Shown: positions 13,053-24,269 of the stretch, one piece after another | How positions within the stretch are numbered: position 1 is the first letter of the stretch | Layout: each line of letters begins with the position of its first letter | NCBI RefSeq assembly: GCF_029168945.1 | Contig: NC_083609.1 | Coordinates: 21,697,501-21,761,500 of the forward strand | Length of the DNA stretch: 64,000 bases | Direction: 5' to 3' | Origin: Cannabis sativa | Lineage: Eukaryota; Streptophyta; Magnoliopsida; Rosales; Cannabaceae | The notes under the pieces: model-generated | What the model was told of the DNA's origin: nothing | The model's input: the letters and a program-made list of their open reading frames with translations, nothing else | The model's database searches: none | Made by a program: the position numbers and the translations under genes

Positions 13053-13298
13053 TGCTATAAATATTAATAATTATGTGATGTCCAAATCTTTTATTTATTA
13101 CCATGAATTGTAATGAACATTCTTTTTTTCCTTAGTTTCTCTTTTTTCTTAGTTTCTTAATATCTGTATTTGTATAAATAGGGGTTCATCCCATTGGAAT
13201 AAACAACTCAGAAATTCTCATTCTCTTTCTCTTTCTCTCTTCATCTTCTTCTTCTTTCTTCTCATCTACTTTATATTATGTTATATTATTTTATAACA
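13053..13298 (+). repeat. 5' LTR of element A
   Basis: 246 bp, TG...CA ends. It contains a TATAAATA box at 13173-13180 followed about 30 bp later by a CT-rich transcribed-leader-like stretch (TCTTTCTC repeats). The same order is present in the 3' LTR. The box sets the expected plus-strand transcription start. Confidence 0.9.
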
Positions 13299-13628
13299 CG
13301 TTATCAGCACGAGTCTCTGCCCAAGCTTCAAGCATGAGTCTCTGCCTAAGATCCAATGTAAGTATTTTGTTAAAGTTCTTGAATTGTTTCAAAGTCACGA
13401 TACACTAAATATATATTTATATATATACTCATCTGACTGAAACAATTTCAATGATCTTTTTTTTTTTATTTTATTTTTATCTATATATCTATATATTATA
13501 TATGTATGTATATGTTTTTATATATTTATTATTGATTTCATATATATATATATAATGTTCTTATCATTCATAATATTTACAATATATGTGTGCCTATGAT
13601 ATGATAGAGAAAATCTATATAAATTATA

Positions 13629-13845
13629 CATATATCCAAAAGATTATATATTATCGATAAAATATTGCATATATCCTAAAGATTATGCATCATCGATAAA
13701 ATATTGCATATATCCTGAAGATTATGCATCATCGATAAAAAATAATATATATCCTGAAGATTATGCATCCTCGATAAAATATTGCATATATCCTGATGAT
13801 TATGCGTCCTCAATAAAATCTTGCATATATCCTGAAGATTATGCA
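13629..13845 (+). repeat. 39-bp tandem array (about 5.5 copies) in element A
   Basis: Unit of 39 bp with the core ATATCCTGAAGATTATGCAT followed by a CATCGATAAAATATTG-like part. Copies differ by a few bases. Each full unit holds an inverted repeat GCATA ... TATGC around TATCCTGAAGAT (for example 13706-13727), which ties the array to the hairpins dispersed through the rest of the interior. Confidence 0.9.
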
Positions 13846-13970
13846 AACGTAATATTCATTATATAGTTGATGGATATATAATGAAAGAGATGAATACATA
13901 TTTATATATATGTTCTTGTATTCTTTGAGGACAATGAAAAGTAATCTAATATCGATATAGATTTTGACAA

Positions 13971-16900
13971 ACATTTCCTGAAGTAAATGTTTTATATTTG
14001 TAAAAAAAAAAATGATTGTATTTATGTGAATACAACTAAAGAATCATTAAAAATGATTATTATTGATGCAATTTTATAGTAGGTTTTGAATATCCAAAAA
14101 GAATGTTAAGAAAATTATATTGAAACATCAAAGTATAAGAATAACAATGAGCATGACTAATGTTATTTAAATACATGAGGCATGTATTTATTGTTCATCA
14201 TTCCCTGCAGAGAATGATACGAATTGAAGTCAATTACTTTTAAAGATTCCTCGTATTAGTCATGTTATTATACATTGTTATTACTTGCAATGTTGGAAAT
14301 TATTGAATCTGACATATATTAAAGATTAAATTTTGCATACATCTTGGAGACTATGCAAAAATTACATTCATATATTCTTTGAAATATCGTAAAAGAAATT
14401 GTTGAATAATTTCTTATATTTTTTATGGATGAACAAGTTAAATTTTTAAGAAATTTATAATAATGTTCTACTTGTTCAACGTCATTCCCCGAAGTGAATG
14501 TAATGATTTTAAATAATCAATGACATTATTTACTAATCAAATATTTCCAGAAAAAATAGAAACAACTAAAAGATGAGATACCACACATAATCAAAGTGCA
14601 TGAAATTTATATATCATGTGTGAAATTGAATAATAGTGGTCGCGTACCTGTAGTACGGACATACTTATAATCAAGATAAAAGTATACTTGATTATTGAAT
14701 AGAAAGTGAATTGTACAAATTTATTGTACATTTAGAATATTTAAATATCATTCCCTAAAGAGAATGAATAGACATGAAATTCTATTTCAAAGAATATAAA
14801 TTTCACATATATTGGCAATGCCAAAAGCAAATTAATATATACATATTTTATTATTTCTTGAAATCAATAGTTTCAAACTATTGTTAGTACAGGATATGTA
14901 TATATATATAGTTACTATATAATTCAGTTTGCATATTCCCAGAAGTGAATATATAACCTACTAACATTTGTTAGTGATCCAATATAATCAAAGTGATAAA
15001 GAATCACAAAATGGTTATTTGAAAAGCTTCCTGAAGAAGTCTTACATACAATTTCTACTTGGAGTAGTAAAATATATTTATATGTACCTAGATGTATAAC
15101 TTTTATCTAGTTATAAAAATGATAGGAAATAACTTATTATATGTACTGGTTGTACATTTAAATATATAATATATCAAGTCATGATAATTAGACTGATGAA
15201 TAGTCTATTAATAAATTAGACGACTTGTTAAAAAGATACCAGGAAAAATGAATGATATATTATGGTTATATCTATTTGACCATTACAATAACATGATAAA
15301 GTTGTCATGTATCTTTTAAATTATACACATCATTGAATTGATGATAGTGATTCCTGAAGAAATATAAAGTTTGATAAACATAATAGTGACTCCTGAAGAG
15401 TGTATATGTTTTAGAGAATAATATAATTATATTATTCGTGTATATAAAAATGAAACTTTTTATGATTACTTATATGTTGTAGTGATTTTACATTACCTTG
15501 TGAAAGTTTCATTGAAATACAAATTATAGTGAACCTGAAGTTCATGAATTGAATTATTTTGACATGATCAATCATATGCAATAAATTGTCAAAGAATTTG
15601 ACTAAATTTTGTTGAAGAACCAGAAGATTCTTCTCATTGTTAATTTATAAGGCTCAAAAGAAGAATGTGCATATATTTGCACATAGAAAATATTTAAATT
15701 ATATTTCCTTAACAATCTTGAGCTATTGTTAGATTTTTATTGCATAATTTCTTATCGATGTGATAAGATTATATAATCATGCATTTACAAAATGTGTAAA
15801 TTTATGTATTTCTAATTATACACGTATGACTCATTCTTAGAAATGAATTAAGTTCATAAGGATTGAACTTGAAACTAAAGTTTATTGAACCTAAAATTCA
15901 ATGTCATATAGTATATATGAGTTTAAACAAATATTGATTCATTGTGATATATTGAAATCCCTACAGGTGTATTAATATTATTAGATATCACAATTTTTAA
16001 AAAATCTCTCGATCAGGGGGAGAGAAGCAGTTGGGATCGATGATAATTTTTGAAAAATGATCCTTGCACAAAGTATATAAGAACAATATAGTTCAAAATG
16101 ATATATACCAACTGCAAATCAATATTATTCATAGTTGAGATAGAATGAGTTGAAAACGCCTGAAGCGTAAATGAACAATGTAGAAATTATTAATAAATGT
16201 TCATTTGATTTGCCCTGAAGTTGTTAAATCTAGAGGTACTCATGGAGATACCTTAATGTTATAAAGTATTAAAATGATAACCGTGATGAAAACAGTACTC
16301 GAAAAGACTCCCAAGAGAAGTTAGACATAACACATTTCATCATAATTGAATCCCTGAAGTGATTCGTTATAGGTACCTATAAATGATAAACATATTTGAA
16401 AAATATGTAATTTAAAGAGATCTCTATAAGTTATGTCAATATGGGAGGAAATTATCATTTATTAAAATTTTTGTCGACAATAAATATTGAATGTTTGCAT
16501 ATGCAATAAACTAACATGAGATAGCAAGGATCATGGTATTAGATTTGTCGAGAATCATTGACTTACATTTTGATTTTTGGCCAAAATATTATGACGCAAT
16601 CCAGGCAAATTTACTCACATAAAGTGAAGTAAGACCTGTAGGGTGTGCAAATAAATATTTCTAATGAGAAATTTGCATATATGTATTTGTACATAATGAA
16701 TTGTTGTACAAAGTTTGCATAGACATGAGATTGATTGAAGTAAGGCTTAAATATTGAGAAAATATAATCATTATTTGATTATAGCCTGGAATATATTTTA
16801 TGAGGATTTATAAGCGTCACATAAATGTTGCAACAAAAGATTATTTATTTGGAGCTCCTAATATAGTGAGAATTTGAAATAAGCCTTATCTAAAAATTCT

Positions 16901-17174
16901 AGAAGAATTTAATACATGTCTTAAGTGATATAAATTCTAAGTCGTGCGCACTATATGACAAAGATCTTTGTATGAAATAAAGACATGTAAGTAAATTATT
17001 GTTTGAAAAATACGTATGGTTGTCTATGCAGTATAAATACGTAAATTATACGTTGTGATAGACTCTTGAAGAGTTTTTGATTAATTGAAGAACAAACTTT
17101 TATTTCTTTTGTATATCGAGAAATATTAAATGTATAAAGTTTGTTCATTAGTATTGAAGTCCTGAAGTACTTCA
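13971..17174 (+). repeat. Dispersed hairpin family with conserved CCTGAAGT loop
   Basis: Eight sites have a perfect 5-7 bp stem around an 8-nt loop: 13971-13990 (stem ACATTT, loop CCTGAAGT), 14197-14218 (ATCATTC, CCTGCAGA), 14483-14500 (CATTC, CCCGAAGT), 14748-14767 (TCATTC, CCTAAAGA), 14933-14952 (ATATTC, CCAGAAGT), 15614-15633 (GAAGAA, CCAGAAGA), 16348-16365 (GAATC, CCTGAAGT) and 17155-17174 (TGAAGT, CCTGAAGT). Stems differ between sites but always pair; the loop is nearly constant. Related short forms with a CTGAA-like loop occur at 14643-14657, 15530-15544, 16156-16168, 16894-16910 and 17062-17074. A longer relative sits at 14331-14360: a 9-bp stem TTTTGCATA around a CATCTTGGAGAC loop. 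Confidence 0.85.
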
Positions 17175-17567
17175 TATGTATTAAGAATTATAGATATATG
17201 ATCATTTGATATGAAAATTAAGATCATACAACAAGATGGAACAAATATATGGTATTGGAGTACCATCATTGTCACAAATGAAATTTATATTATCATTAAT
17301 GTGTTATGTTCATATCTACTTGAAATGTTAAATTTTAGTATGAACAAGATTGTATATACACATGAATGATACAATTAGTTGGATAAATATTAATGTTCCA
17401 CGAACCCCTCATCTATAATTTAGAAGTCCATACATACTCTGGAAGAGTTATAGAAAATATATGATCAAAGATTATATATGGTGATATTTTAAAAGTGATA
17501 ACAATAATCTTATGAGATATATTATCACCAAAAGAATTATGGATCATATGTGCATGAGGGGGAGACA

Positions 17568-17750
17568 TATTCATGTTGCACTCTTTTTCCCTTAGTTCAG
17601 GTTTTGTCCCAATGGGTTTTCCTGGCAAGGTTTTTAACGAGGCAACTTACAAATAGTTATGAATATGAAATATATATTGTACTCCTTTTCCCTAGCTCAG
17701 ATTTTGTCCCACTGGGTTTTTCTGGCAACGTTTTTAACGAGGCAACTATA
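17568..17750 (+). repeat. Duplicated Copia 3'-region motif (two copies)
   Basis: Two copies, about 17,568-17,646 and 17,672-17,750, share the order: TACTCTTTTTCCCT-like, TTTTGTCCCA(C/A)TGGGTTTT, CTGGCAA, GTTTTTAACGAGGCAACT. This block is familiar from the region upstream of the 3' LTR in several plant Copia families. A third, decayed copy lies after the RNase H remnant at about 18,138-18,192. Confidence 0.75.
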
Positions 17751-17827
17751 AATCATGTTAACATACTTGCATTTTATGAAGCAAGTAGAGAATGTGTGTG
17801 AGTGAGATCATTGACATAGCATATTCG

Positions 17828-18120
17828 GGAAACATATGGATTGCACTCAATAAAGAAGTATCAACCCAAGCAATTCTCTATGGATAATACTGCTTGCATC
17901 GTTCAACTAAAAGGAGGTACATTGAAGGAGATAGAGTTAGAACACATTTCACGAAATTCTTCTTTATACGCTTCAAGAAAATGCATATTGGTGTTCAACA
18001 TATTCAATCAAGTGTCAATCTTACAAACTTATTCACAAAGTTATTACCAACATCAACATTTGAGAAGACGGCAGACAAGATCGAAATTCGTCGATTAGAA
18101 GATCTCCACAAATGCCTAAA
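17828..18120 (+). pseudogene. Copia RNase H C-terminal remnant
   Basis: The end of a Copia polyprotein is spread over two frames: MDNTACIVQLKGG in one, then a frame change and residues matching KHI..KFFF, NLTNLFTKLLPTSTFEK and RRLEDL in the next. These are the usual closing motifs of the Copia RNase H domain. At least one frameshift and in-frame stops make it non-functional. No reverse transcriptase or integrase could be recognised upstream. Confidence 0.8.
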
Positions 18121-18214
18121 TGAGGGGGAGTTAGTTTACACTACTCTTTTTCCTTTGATCAAGTTTTCAGCAAGATTTTTTATAAGGCAGTTATTATGGA
18201 CATCCAAGGGGGAG

Positions 18215-18476
18215 TGTTATAAATATTAATAATTATGTGGATGTCCAAATCTTTTATTTATTACCATGAATTGTAATAACATTCCTCTTTTCCTTAGTTT
18301 CCCTTTTTCTTAGTTTCTTAATATCTCACTCTTGTATTTGTATAAATAGGGGTTCAACCCATTGGAATAAACAACTCAGAAATTCTCATTCACTTTCTCT
18401 TTCTCTCTTCATCTTCTTCTTCTTTCTTCTCATCTACTTTATATTATGTTATATTATTTTATAACAATACTAACAT
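18215..18476 (+). repeat. 3' LTR of element A
   Basis: 262 bp, starting TGTTATAAATATT and ending TTATAACA. It is nearly collinear with 13,053-13,298, with small indels that make it 16 bp longer. It is followed directly by the ATACT duplication. Confidence 0.9.
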
Positions 18477-18481
18477 TCTCT

Positions 18482-18900
18482 TAATGAAACTTTTATATCT
18501 CAATAATACATTTTATTATTTTATATTTATTTTTAATTAAACATTAAAAACCCATATTATAAAATAATAATAAAAAAAAATCTCTCCCCTCACATGGTGC
18601 TTTCATGCTCTTCTTTTATTTTTCTAAAAATCTCTCAAAATCTTATGAAATCTCTTTAAATCTGTAGATAAGATCAACATTGTTGTCAAAAGAGCAATTA
18701 CATTCAAGAGGTAAGTAAATGAACCCTAATTTTTTAATTTTTTATTTAGAATGTAAAAAAAAAAAAAATGTATTTTTTTAGCTTGATTCTTATTTTTTCA
18801 TATATATATGATAGAAACAACAATAAAAATATCATACTAGCCATATTATTACTATTTTGTAGTTTTTTTTTTCTTTTGAAAATTCCGTTTTTGCGAAGTG
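18482..18900. other. AT-rich spacer, no gene seen
   Basis: AT-rich sequence with homopolymer runs. Nothing in it could be assigned to a gene or a defined element; it may include the left end of the MULE described next. Confidence 0.5.
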
Positions 18901-18930
18901 AACCCAAGGTGGAAGATGAATCGCAGAAGG

Positions 18931-19044
18931 CTCGACTATTAATGGTTGAGCTCGACTATGTCAGTTGAGATGGTGATTTTAGTAGAGCTCAACTATGTTA
19001 GTTGAGATTACAATTTTAGTAGAGCTCGACTGTTGTCAGTCGAG
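18931..19044. repeat. Left sub-terminal hairpin repeats of the MULE
   Basis: Tandem units of about 37-41 bp, each carrying an inverted repeat with a 6-7 bp stem: CTCGAC/GTTGAG at 18931-18950 (one G-T pair), CTCGACT/AGTTGAG at 18951-18969 (one G-T pair), CTCAACT/AGTTGAG at 18988-19006 (perfect) and CTCGACT/AGTCGAG at 19025-19044 (perfect). The fourth stem base changes together on both arms. Matching repeats lie at 26,105-26,186. Confidence 0.8.
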
Positions 19045-20135
19045 ATGGTAGACATAACGGTAGAGCTCAACTAGATTTGATCCCGATTTATATTTTTAAT
19101 TATTAAACTTTTTTCATCGATGTTTGATAAAAGAGTGACATTCAATAGATATGATCATTCTAATAGAGCTCAACTAGCTCGACCAAACATGGTCAAGATA
19201 GTGTTAATACTCAGCTGTTGTTAAACTCTTTGATGGACACATTGATAACACTTACTTGAATTTAGTTGAAAATTGAACTTGTTAATTATAATTTTGACAT
19301 CAATATATTTTAGCTATTTTTTAATATCAACCATCTATGTTTCATACACGAATGACTCGAATAGTAATCTATGTTCAGTACGATGGGGAGTGGAAGGATG
19401 AACAGGGGTTATATAAGTGGTCGCCAAAAAATAAGGAAGTTATATCTATAATTGTCGATGATTCGAGCACTACATTTGAGATGTTATTGGATAAATTGTA
19501 TAAGAAGATTGAAGCCAATCAAAATGACATCGAATTAAAAATAAGTTACTTACCCGTAACACTTGGAGAAAACATCACTACTACAAAAATTGCATGAGAG
19601 GTCGGTTAAAAACCGACCTACGATCGTTCATAAGTCGGTTGGGAACCGACATCCCATGCAGTGACTTGTCATGTAAAACATGAGAAGTCGGTTGACATCT
19701 AACTGACTTCTAGTGTGCAATAATAGAATCTGGTGTAAAATATGAGAGGTCGGTTGCAACCAACCTCTAATGTACAACATGGGAGGTCGGTTGTAAAACC
19801 CACCTATGGTGTGTAACAAGAGAGGTTGGCTATTTAACTGAATTTGTGGCTTTTGTATCGAAATTCGGTTTCCATGCAACAAATTTACGGATTTTTTTTC
19901 TTCATAAAAGCCTATAGTTTGCCAAAAGAAAATCATGCTTTTAATACAAATAATCCAAAACATAACAAATATTAATCTAAATACTTAAATTTCATTTAAT
20001 TATCTAAAAACGTCTATATTAACTCATATCAAATGAATCTATTTTTTTAAACATTGTAACTATATACATATACTTTTGAGAAACAAAAAATGAGAGTAAA
20101 TATACTGTCCATTTATTTATCAAAAGTGAATAGAC

Positions 20136-21435
20136 CTATGTAGATTTCATAAACTCAGTGATGTATTGTGCCCATTCATCTCGTACTTCATTGATCTCAT
20201 CCTTTGTGTAAGAGGTCTTTCCACCACACTAAAACAAAAATAAATATTGCACAAATTAATTACACTACATAACATTAGAACTTAAATAATAAACATATTA
20301 TATGGACTTACATTAGAAGTTAACCATCGCATTGAATCTTCATTTATGACGAAGTCTTTCATCATCCTCAAAACATAGAATCCACATTGTAATGATCCTA
20401 ATGGTTGACGAGGACACTTAATTGTTTTCCTCATGACTTCCTTAGCTTTTGTATTATTGGTGCGCAAATATCGAAAGAGATTACGCAATAAAAATACAAA
20501 CAGTAAAACATTGTTAACTTTAAATTATTTAAGAGTATATATAATAAATAAATTAAATTACCGAGAAATGAGGGATTTAATAGCCTCTGGTGGAAGATTG
20601 GCAAGAAAATCCAAATAATAGCATATTTGATGATCAAAATCAATAATTATAAGCATCCAGTCTTCACTAACATAAACACAAAAATTAAGTTATTAAAATG
20701 ATATATACTCCCAACTTAATTAGAGAAATACAAAACTTACTCCAAATGGTATGGTAGTAACCATAGTTGACCTGGATTTGAATCAACCATTCGTTGTGAT
20801 ACCCATTCAACCCGTTCCTCTTCAGTGGATCCCAAATTTGATAACCAAATTGGCTCAACAAAACGAAAAAAATGGTCAAGCTCTCTTTGCACCAATTGAA
20901 AGTACAGAAACCTACATAAAAATAGTATTAACTCTGTTAACTTCAAGAAATGAGTTCTTACAAACTTTTAATTACTTTAAATCTTTGATACCTGATGTAT
21001 AATGAAATACATGGTCTTCCAATCTTGTCCAATAAGCCAAACGGAACAATATCGTCTTGTGCGATGTGTAAAATATGTTCATGACCTAATATCTCAAAAT
21101 CCATAGGAATTTTGATAGTGAAACCTTGCTCCACATATTTCACAACAGTTAATAGAGACTTAAGAGAGCGAGGAATCCCATCAGGAATCTTGAATTGAAT
21201 TGGGGCTCTAATTTGAGTTGAGACTCCATCATTTTTACTAGTTATTGGTGAACTAGTTCTTTATTGCTTCTTTGTCTTCTTAGGTGGCTTCAACATGAAA
21301 GTAAAAGGTGTTAGTTAGGAAAAATAATTTAAACTAAATATAATTGTTTGTGTCCATTACTTACCGAATCTATATTATAAGGAATGGTCAGATGAGATGG
21401 CCACTCAACGAAATTACCGATAGCGTGCCATACAA
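20136..21435 (-). pseudogene. Ulp1-like (C48) cysteine protease relic inside the CACTA element
   Basis: Minus-strand exons with plausible splice sites: about 21435-21367 (WHAIGNFVEWPSHL), about 21290-20992 (ending DKIGRPCISLYIR), 20911-20741 (FLYFQLVQRELDHFF...), 20666-20572 (DWMLIIIDFDHQICYYLD), about 20480-20312 (PRQPLGSLQCGFYVLRMMKD) and 20228-20136 (GGKTSYTKDEINEVRDEW, stop). Ulp1-type proteases of plant transposons use a His-Asp-Cys triad in the contexts HW, YYLD and QCG. Here the Asp and Cys contexts are present, but the His position reads D-W, so the catalytic His appears lost. There is also an in-frame stop in the segment near 21,260. Family recognition is fair; the exon model is approximate. 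A further possible exon lies at 21,496-21,620. Confidence 0.65.
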
Positions 21436-23983
21436 AAATTAATTCATCCTTATTTATAAAATTACATTAAATTATACATAAGATAGCTTACATACCTCTT
21501 CTAATTGGCAGAACAATTGAGATCAAGACCAGAAATCAAATAAAACCACTGAAGATACCTGAGACCACTATTTCTCAATTGTTGTCTTGTCTCTCTTGAT
21601 GCTCTTAGTTTAATCGCTTCTACCTGGAGGTAAAATAAGAATTATTTACAATTAGTGCCAAACAATATAAAAAAAATATTTATTCTAGTCAACTCATAAT
21701 ATGACCAATTAATTAATAGTGTCATAATAATTACATTCTCATATCTTAACTTTGTTAAGACCATGTGAAGAGTTAATTCAATTATAAAAATAAGACTAAA
21801 GAGTATAAAGCAGGCACGAAACGAAAAATTATAAGTATTGGTTATGCAACAAAAATTTTCATTTATACTTTATGTGATGGAGTGCCTCTTTGAGCAGTGG
21901 ACTTATCATTACATTAATAGTACATATGCTCTTAAGAACACAAATTGAGACACAATTAATAATAATATTGGCTAATAAATATTTTTTGAAAATATGCAAG
22001 ATACAGAGAAACAACATATAGCAATATAAAACTCTACTTACAAAATACAATACGATTCATAATCAAACTGTTACTGGTTTTGATAAAAACTTGTACAAAA
22101 AGGTATTCTCATCCTCAAAAGTTATGAGTTGTTGCCTTCACACCTTATTTAAAGTCCTATATAACTTACGCTTCCTAAAAAATAGAAAATAATTGTACTA
22201 AAGAGAAGTTATGAGGAACTTTAATGACTTATTCCACTAGCTTTAAACTTACAGTAGCTTAATTATTTTATTTCTTTAGAGCATAGAGCAAAGAAACAGT
22301 CCACCCAAGTCCCTTAAGAATGTTAAAAACAAATTCTGGTTTATAATAAGTTTCTTAAACTTTTTTATACAAATGGACCACTTTATGTTAAATGTTAAAA
22401 AGGAAAATTATTGAAGTAATCAAGTAATCAAAAAAAATCTTTCAAAACATGAGCTATTCAAAAATATTAAAGATACAACTAAAATGGTTAAAAGATGAAT
22501 AATTTTCATGAAATTCAATTGAGAATCATATAGAAAGCAAGCTAACAACCATTTGCAAATTAAAATTCAAAATAAAAAATAAAATGGACAATTTCTAACA
22601 CTTAAATAAAATTAAGACTTAACCTTTCAAGAGACCATGATTATATAATTTGACCTTGTTGCTCATATAATATATGTAAGTATTTGTTCAGTGATATCCT
22701 AATATATAGATCACACGGCACAATTCATAAATTATTAATCTAATTTTAATCAAGTGGTCCTTTTGCATGTGTTCGATATTTTAATCCATTATCATCAGTA
22801 GAGAAAATAACTTTCATGTTGACCTCAATCTTGTCACTAGTGGCTTAAGAGCTAAATTTAAACAAGTGAAAAAGATTGATGTATGCCTATTGAAATCAAG
22901 AAGTCAGCAAACAACACTAGTTTTAAAAATATTACTACTCAAACTACAATAAACTAGGGGGGTGAAAATAGTTGCGCAATTGAAAAAGTGGGTTACTATT
23001 GTTGTGTTACCCATTTCTTTCCCATTTGTCTTCGCCTTATACACTGTTACTAAACTCTTTGTTTTATTACTCAAGAGAAAGGAAAAATCTTGTTCGATTA
23101 GTCAAAACTAGATTGTAATTTGGTAAAATACATGGATTTTGTGAGGCATAATTATCAATTCAATGAAAAAAGAAAGATTCTACTACTGTTGAAATAGTCT
23201 AAAAATAACATAAGAGTATCCTCAAACTACAATATCAACTATTTCTAACTACATATTTCTTTTAGACATTTTATCAAATAGATTTGTTGCAATATAAAAT
23301 CAACGATTATTTATTGTAATTGAGTAGCTTTTTTTTTTGATAACAATTGTAATTGTGTAGCTTGATACAAAAGAATAAAGATTAGTGGATTAATCTCTTT
23401 AGTCTCATATAAACACTGTAATTTTAAGTACACTTGGGAATCACTGACCTGAAGCTTAGTAATTAGGCTTTGTATTTTGCTAATGAAGGAACGCCAAAAA
23501 AAAATTGTAAACGATGATCAATGCTGCCCAGAAAGAAGGGAGGAACCGAACACTGATAACTAGAGCCGCCTTGGATGAAGATGAGAAACAAAAATCAACG
23601 GGAGGGGTCGACGAGAAACGGGCAAGTTTGGGTTGAGCGAAAACTGAATTTCTCTTACTGGGTTGCTGGAAGCTTGAATTTACAAACTGAGAAGAGGTGA
23701 GGACCTATAAATTCGGACAAATGGTTGTATCTAACGCAACTGAGTTTCTAATTTAATTAATAAATGAATTAATATTTTTCTTTCCTATTTGAAATGCTAA
23801 TATTCTATAAGCGAAAAGAAGAAGAAAAAAAAATAATTAATATTTATATCTATATACAAAAAGTTTCTTTATTAATACAAAAAGACTTTCTAATTAATAA
23901 GAAAATTTTATTGCAAGAAAAAGACTTTCTATTAAATTAAATATAATCATTTTTTTTTAAAAAAAAATATATAATTATTCTTT

Positions 23984-24269
23984 AAAACTATACAGGGTGT
24001 TCCAGATGGGTGTAGGGATGTTGATGGCTTGGTCTATGCGGTCAAGCAGTTGATTAGCTCAACTCATGTTGCTGGTTTGAGTTTTATTTATAGGGAGGCA
24101 AATCAATTTGCTCATAGTTTAGCCAATTATGCATTGTGTAACGATGTTAGTGTTATGTGGATTGGGGTTACACCCCCTTGTGCTCGACATGCCGTGAGGC
24201 ATGACTTGCCATTTCCTTGTAATGTTGTTTGATGAATGAAGGCTTTCTGTTCAAAAAAAAAAAACTATA
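23984..24269 (+). mobile_element. 5'-truncated LINE tail with poly(A) and target duplication
   Basis: Insert 23993-24260, flanked by a 9-bp duplication AAAACTATA (23984-23992 and 24261-24269) and ending in a run of A. It encodes the end of a LINE-associated RNase H-like domain: SFIYREANQFAHSLANYA followed by about 30 residues and a stop at 24232. It lies inside the CACTA element, so it inserted after, or was carried by, that element. Confidence 0.85.

Larger units (their letters stand above)
13048..18481 (+). mobile_element. Element A: Copia-type LTR retroelement with hairpin-rich interior
   Basis: Two direct repeats of 246 and 262 bp, starting TGYTATAAATATT and ending TTTATAACA, bracket 4.9 kb. 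The 5-bp target duplication ATACT (13048-13052 and 18477-18481) is intact. A primer-binding-like stretch CGTTATCAGCACGAG follows the 5' LTR (13299-13313), and a purine tract AAGGGGGAG precedes the 3' LTR (18206-18214), setting the plus orientation. Only the last part of a Copia polyprotein (RNase H) is recognisable, near 17,830-18,120. The rest, about 75% A+T, shows no reading frame of useful length and is filled with short inverted repeats and a tandem array. The two LTRs are similar by eye, with small indels, so the copy is moderately old. Confidence 0.92.

Noticed and set aside
13480..13560. TATATA-rich stretch as a promoter or origin
   Set aside because: Simple AT microsatellite in the interior of element A with no associated transcript signal; the LTR TATAAATA box is the better promoter.
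15240..15420. Additional CCTGAAG sites (about 15,353 and 15,392) as hairpin family members
   Set aside because: Arms pair for only three to four bases, which is expected by chance at this composition; left out of the core set.
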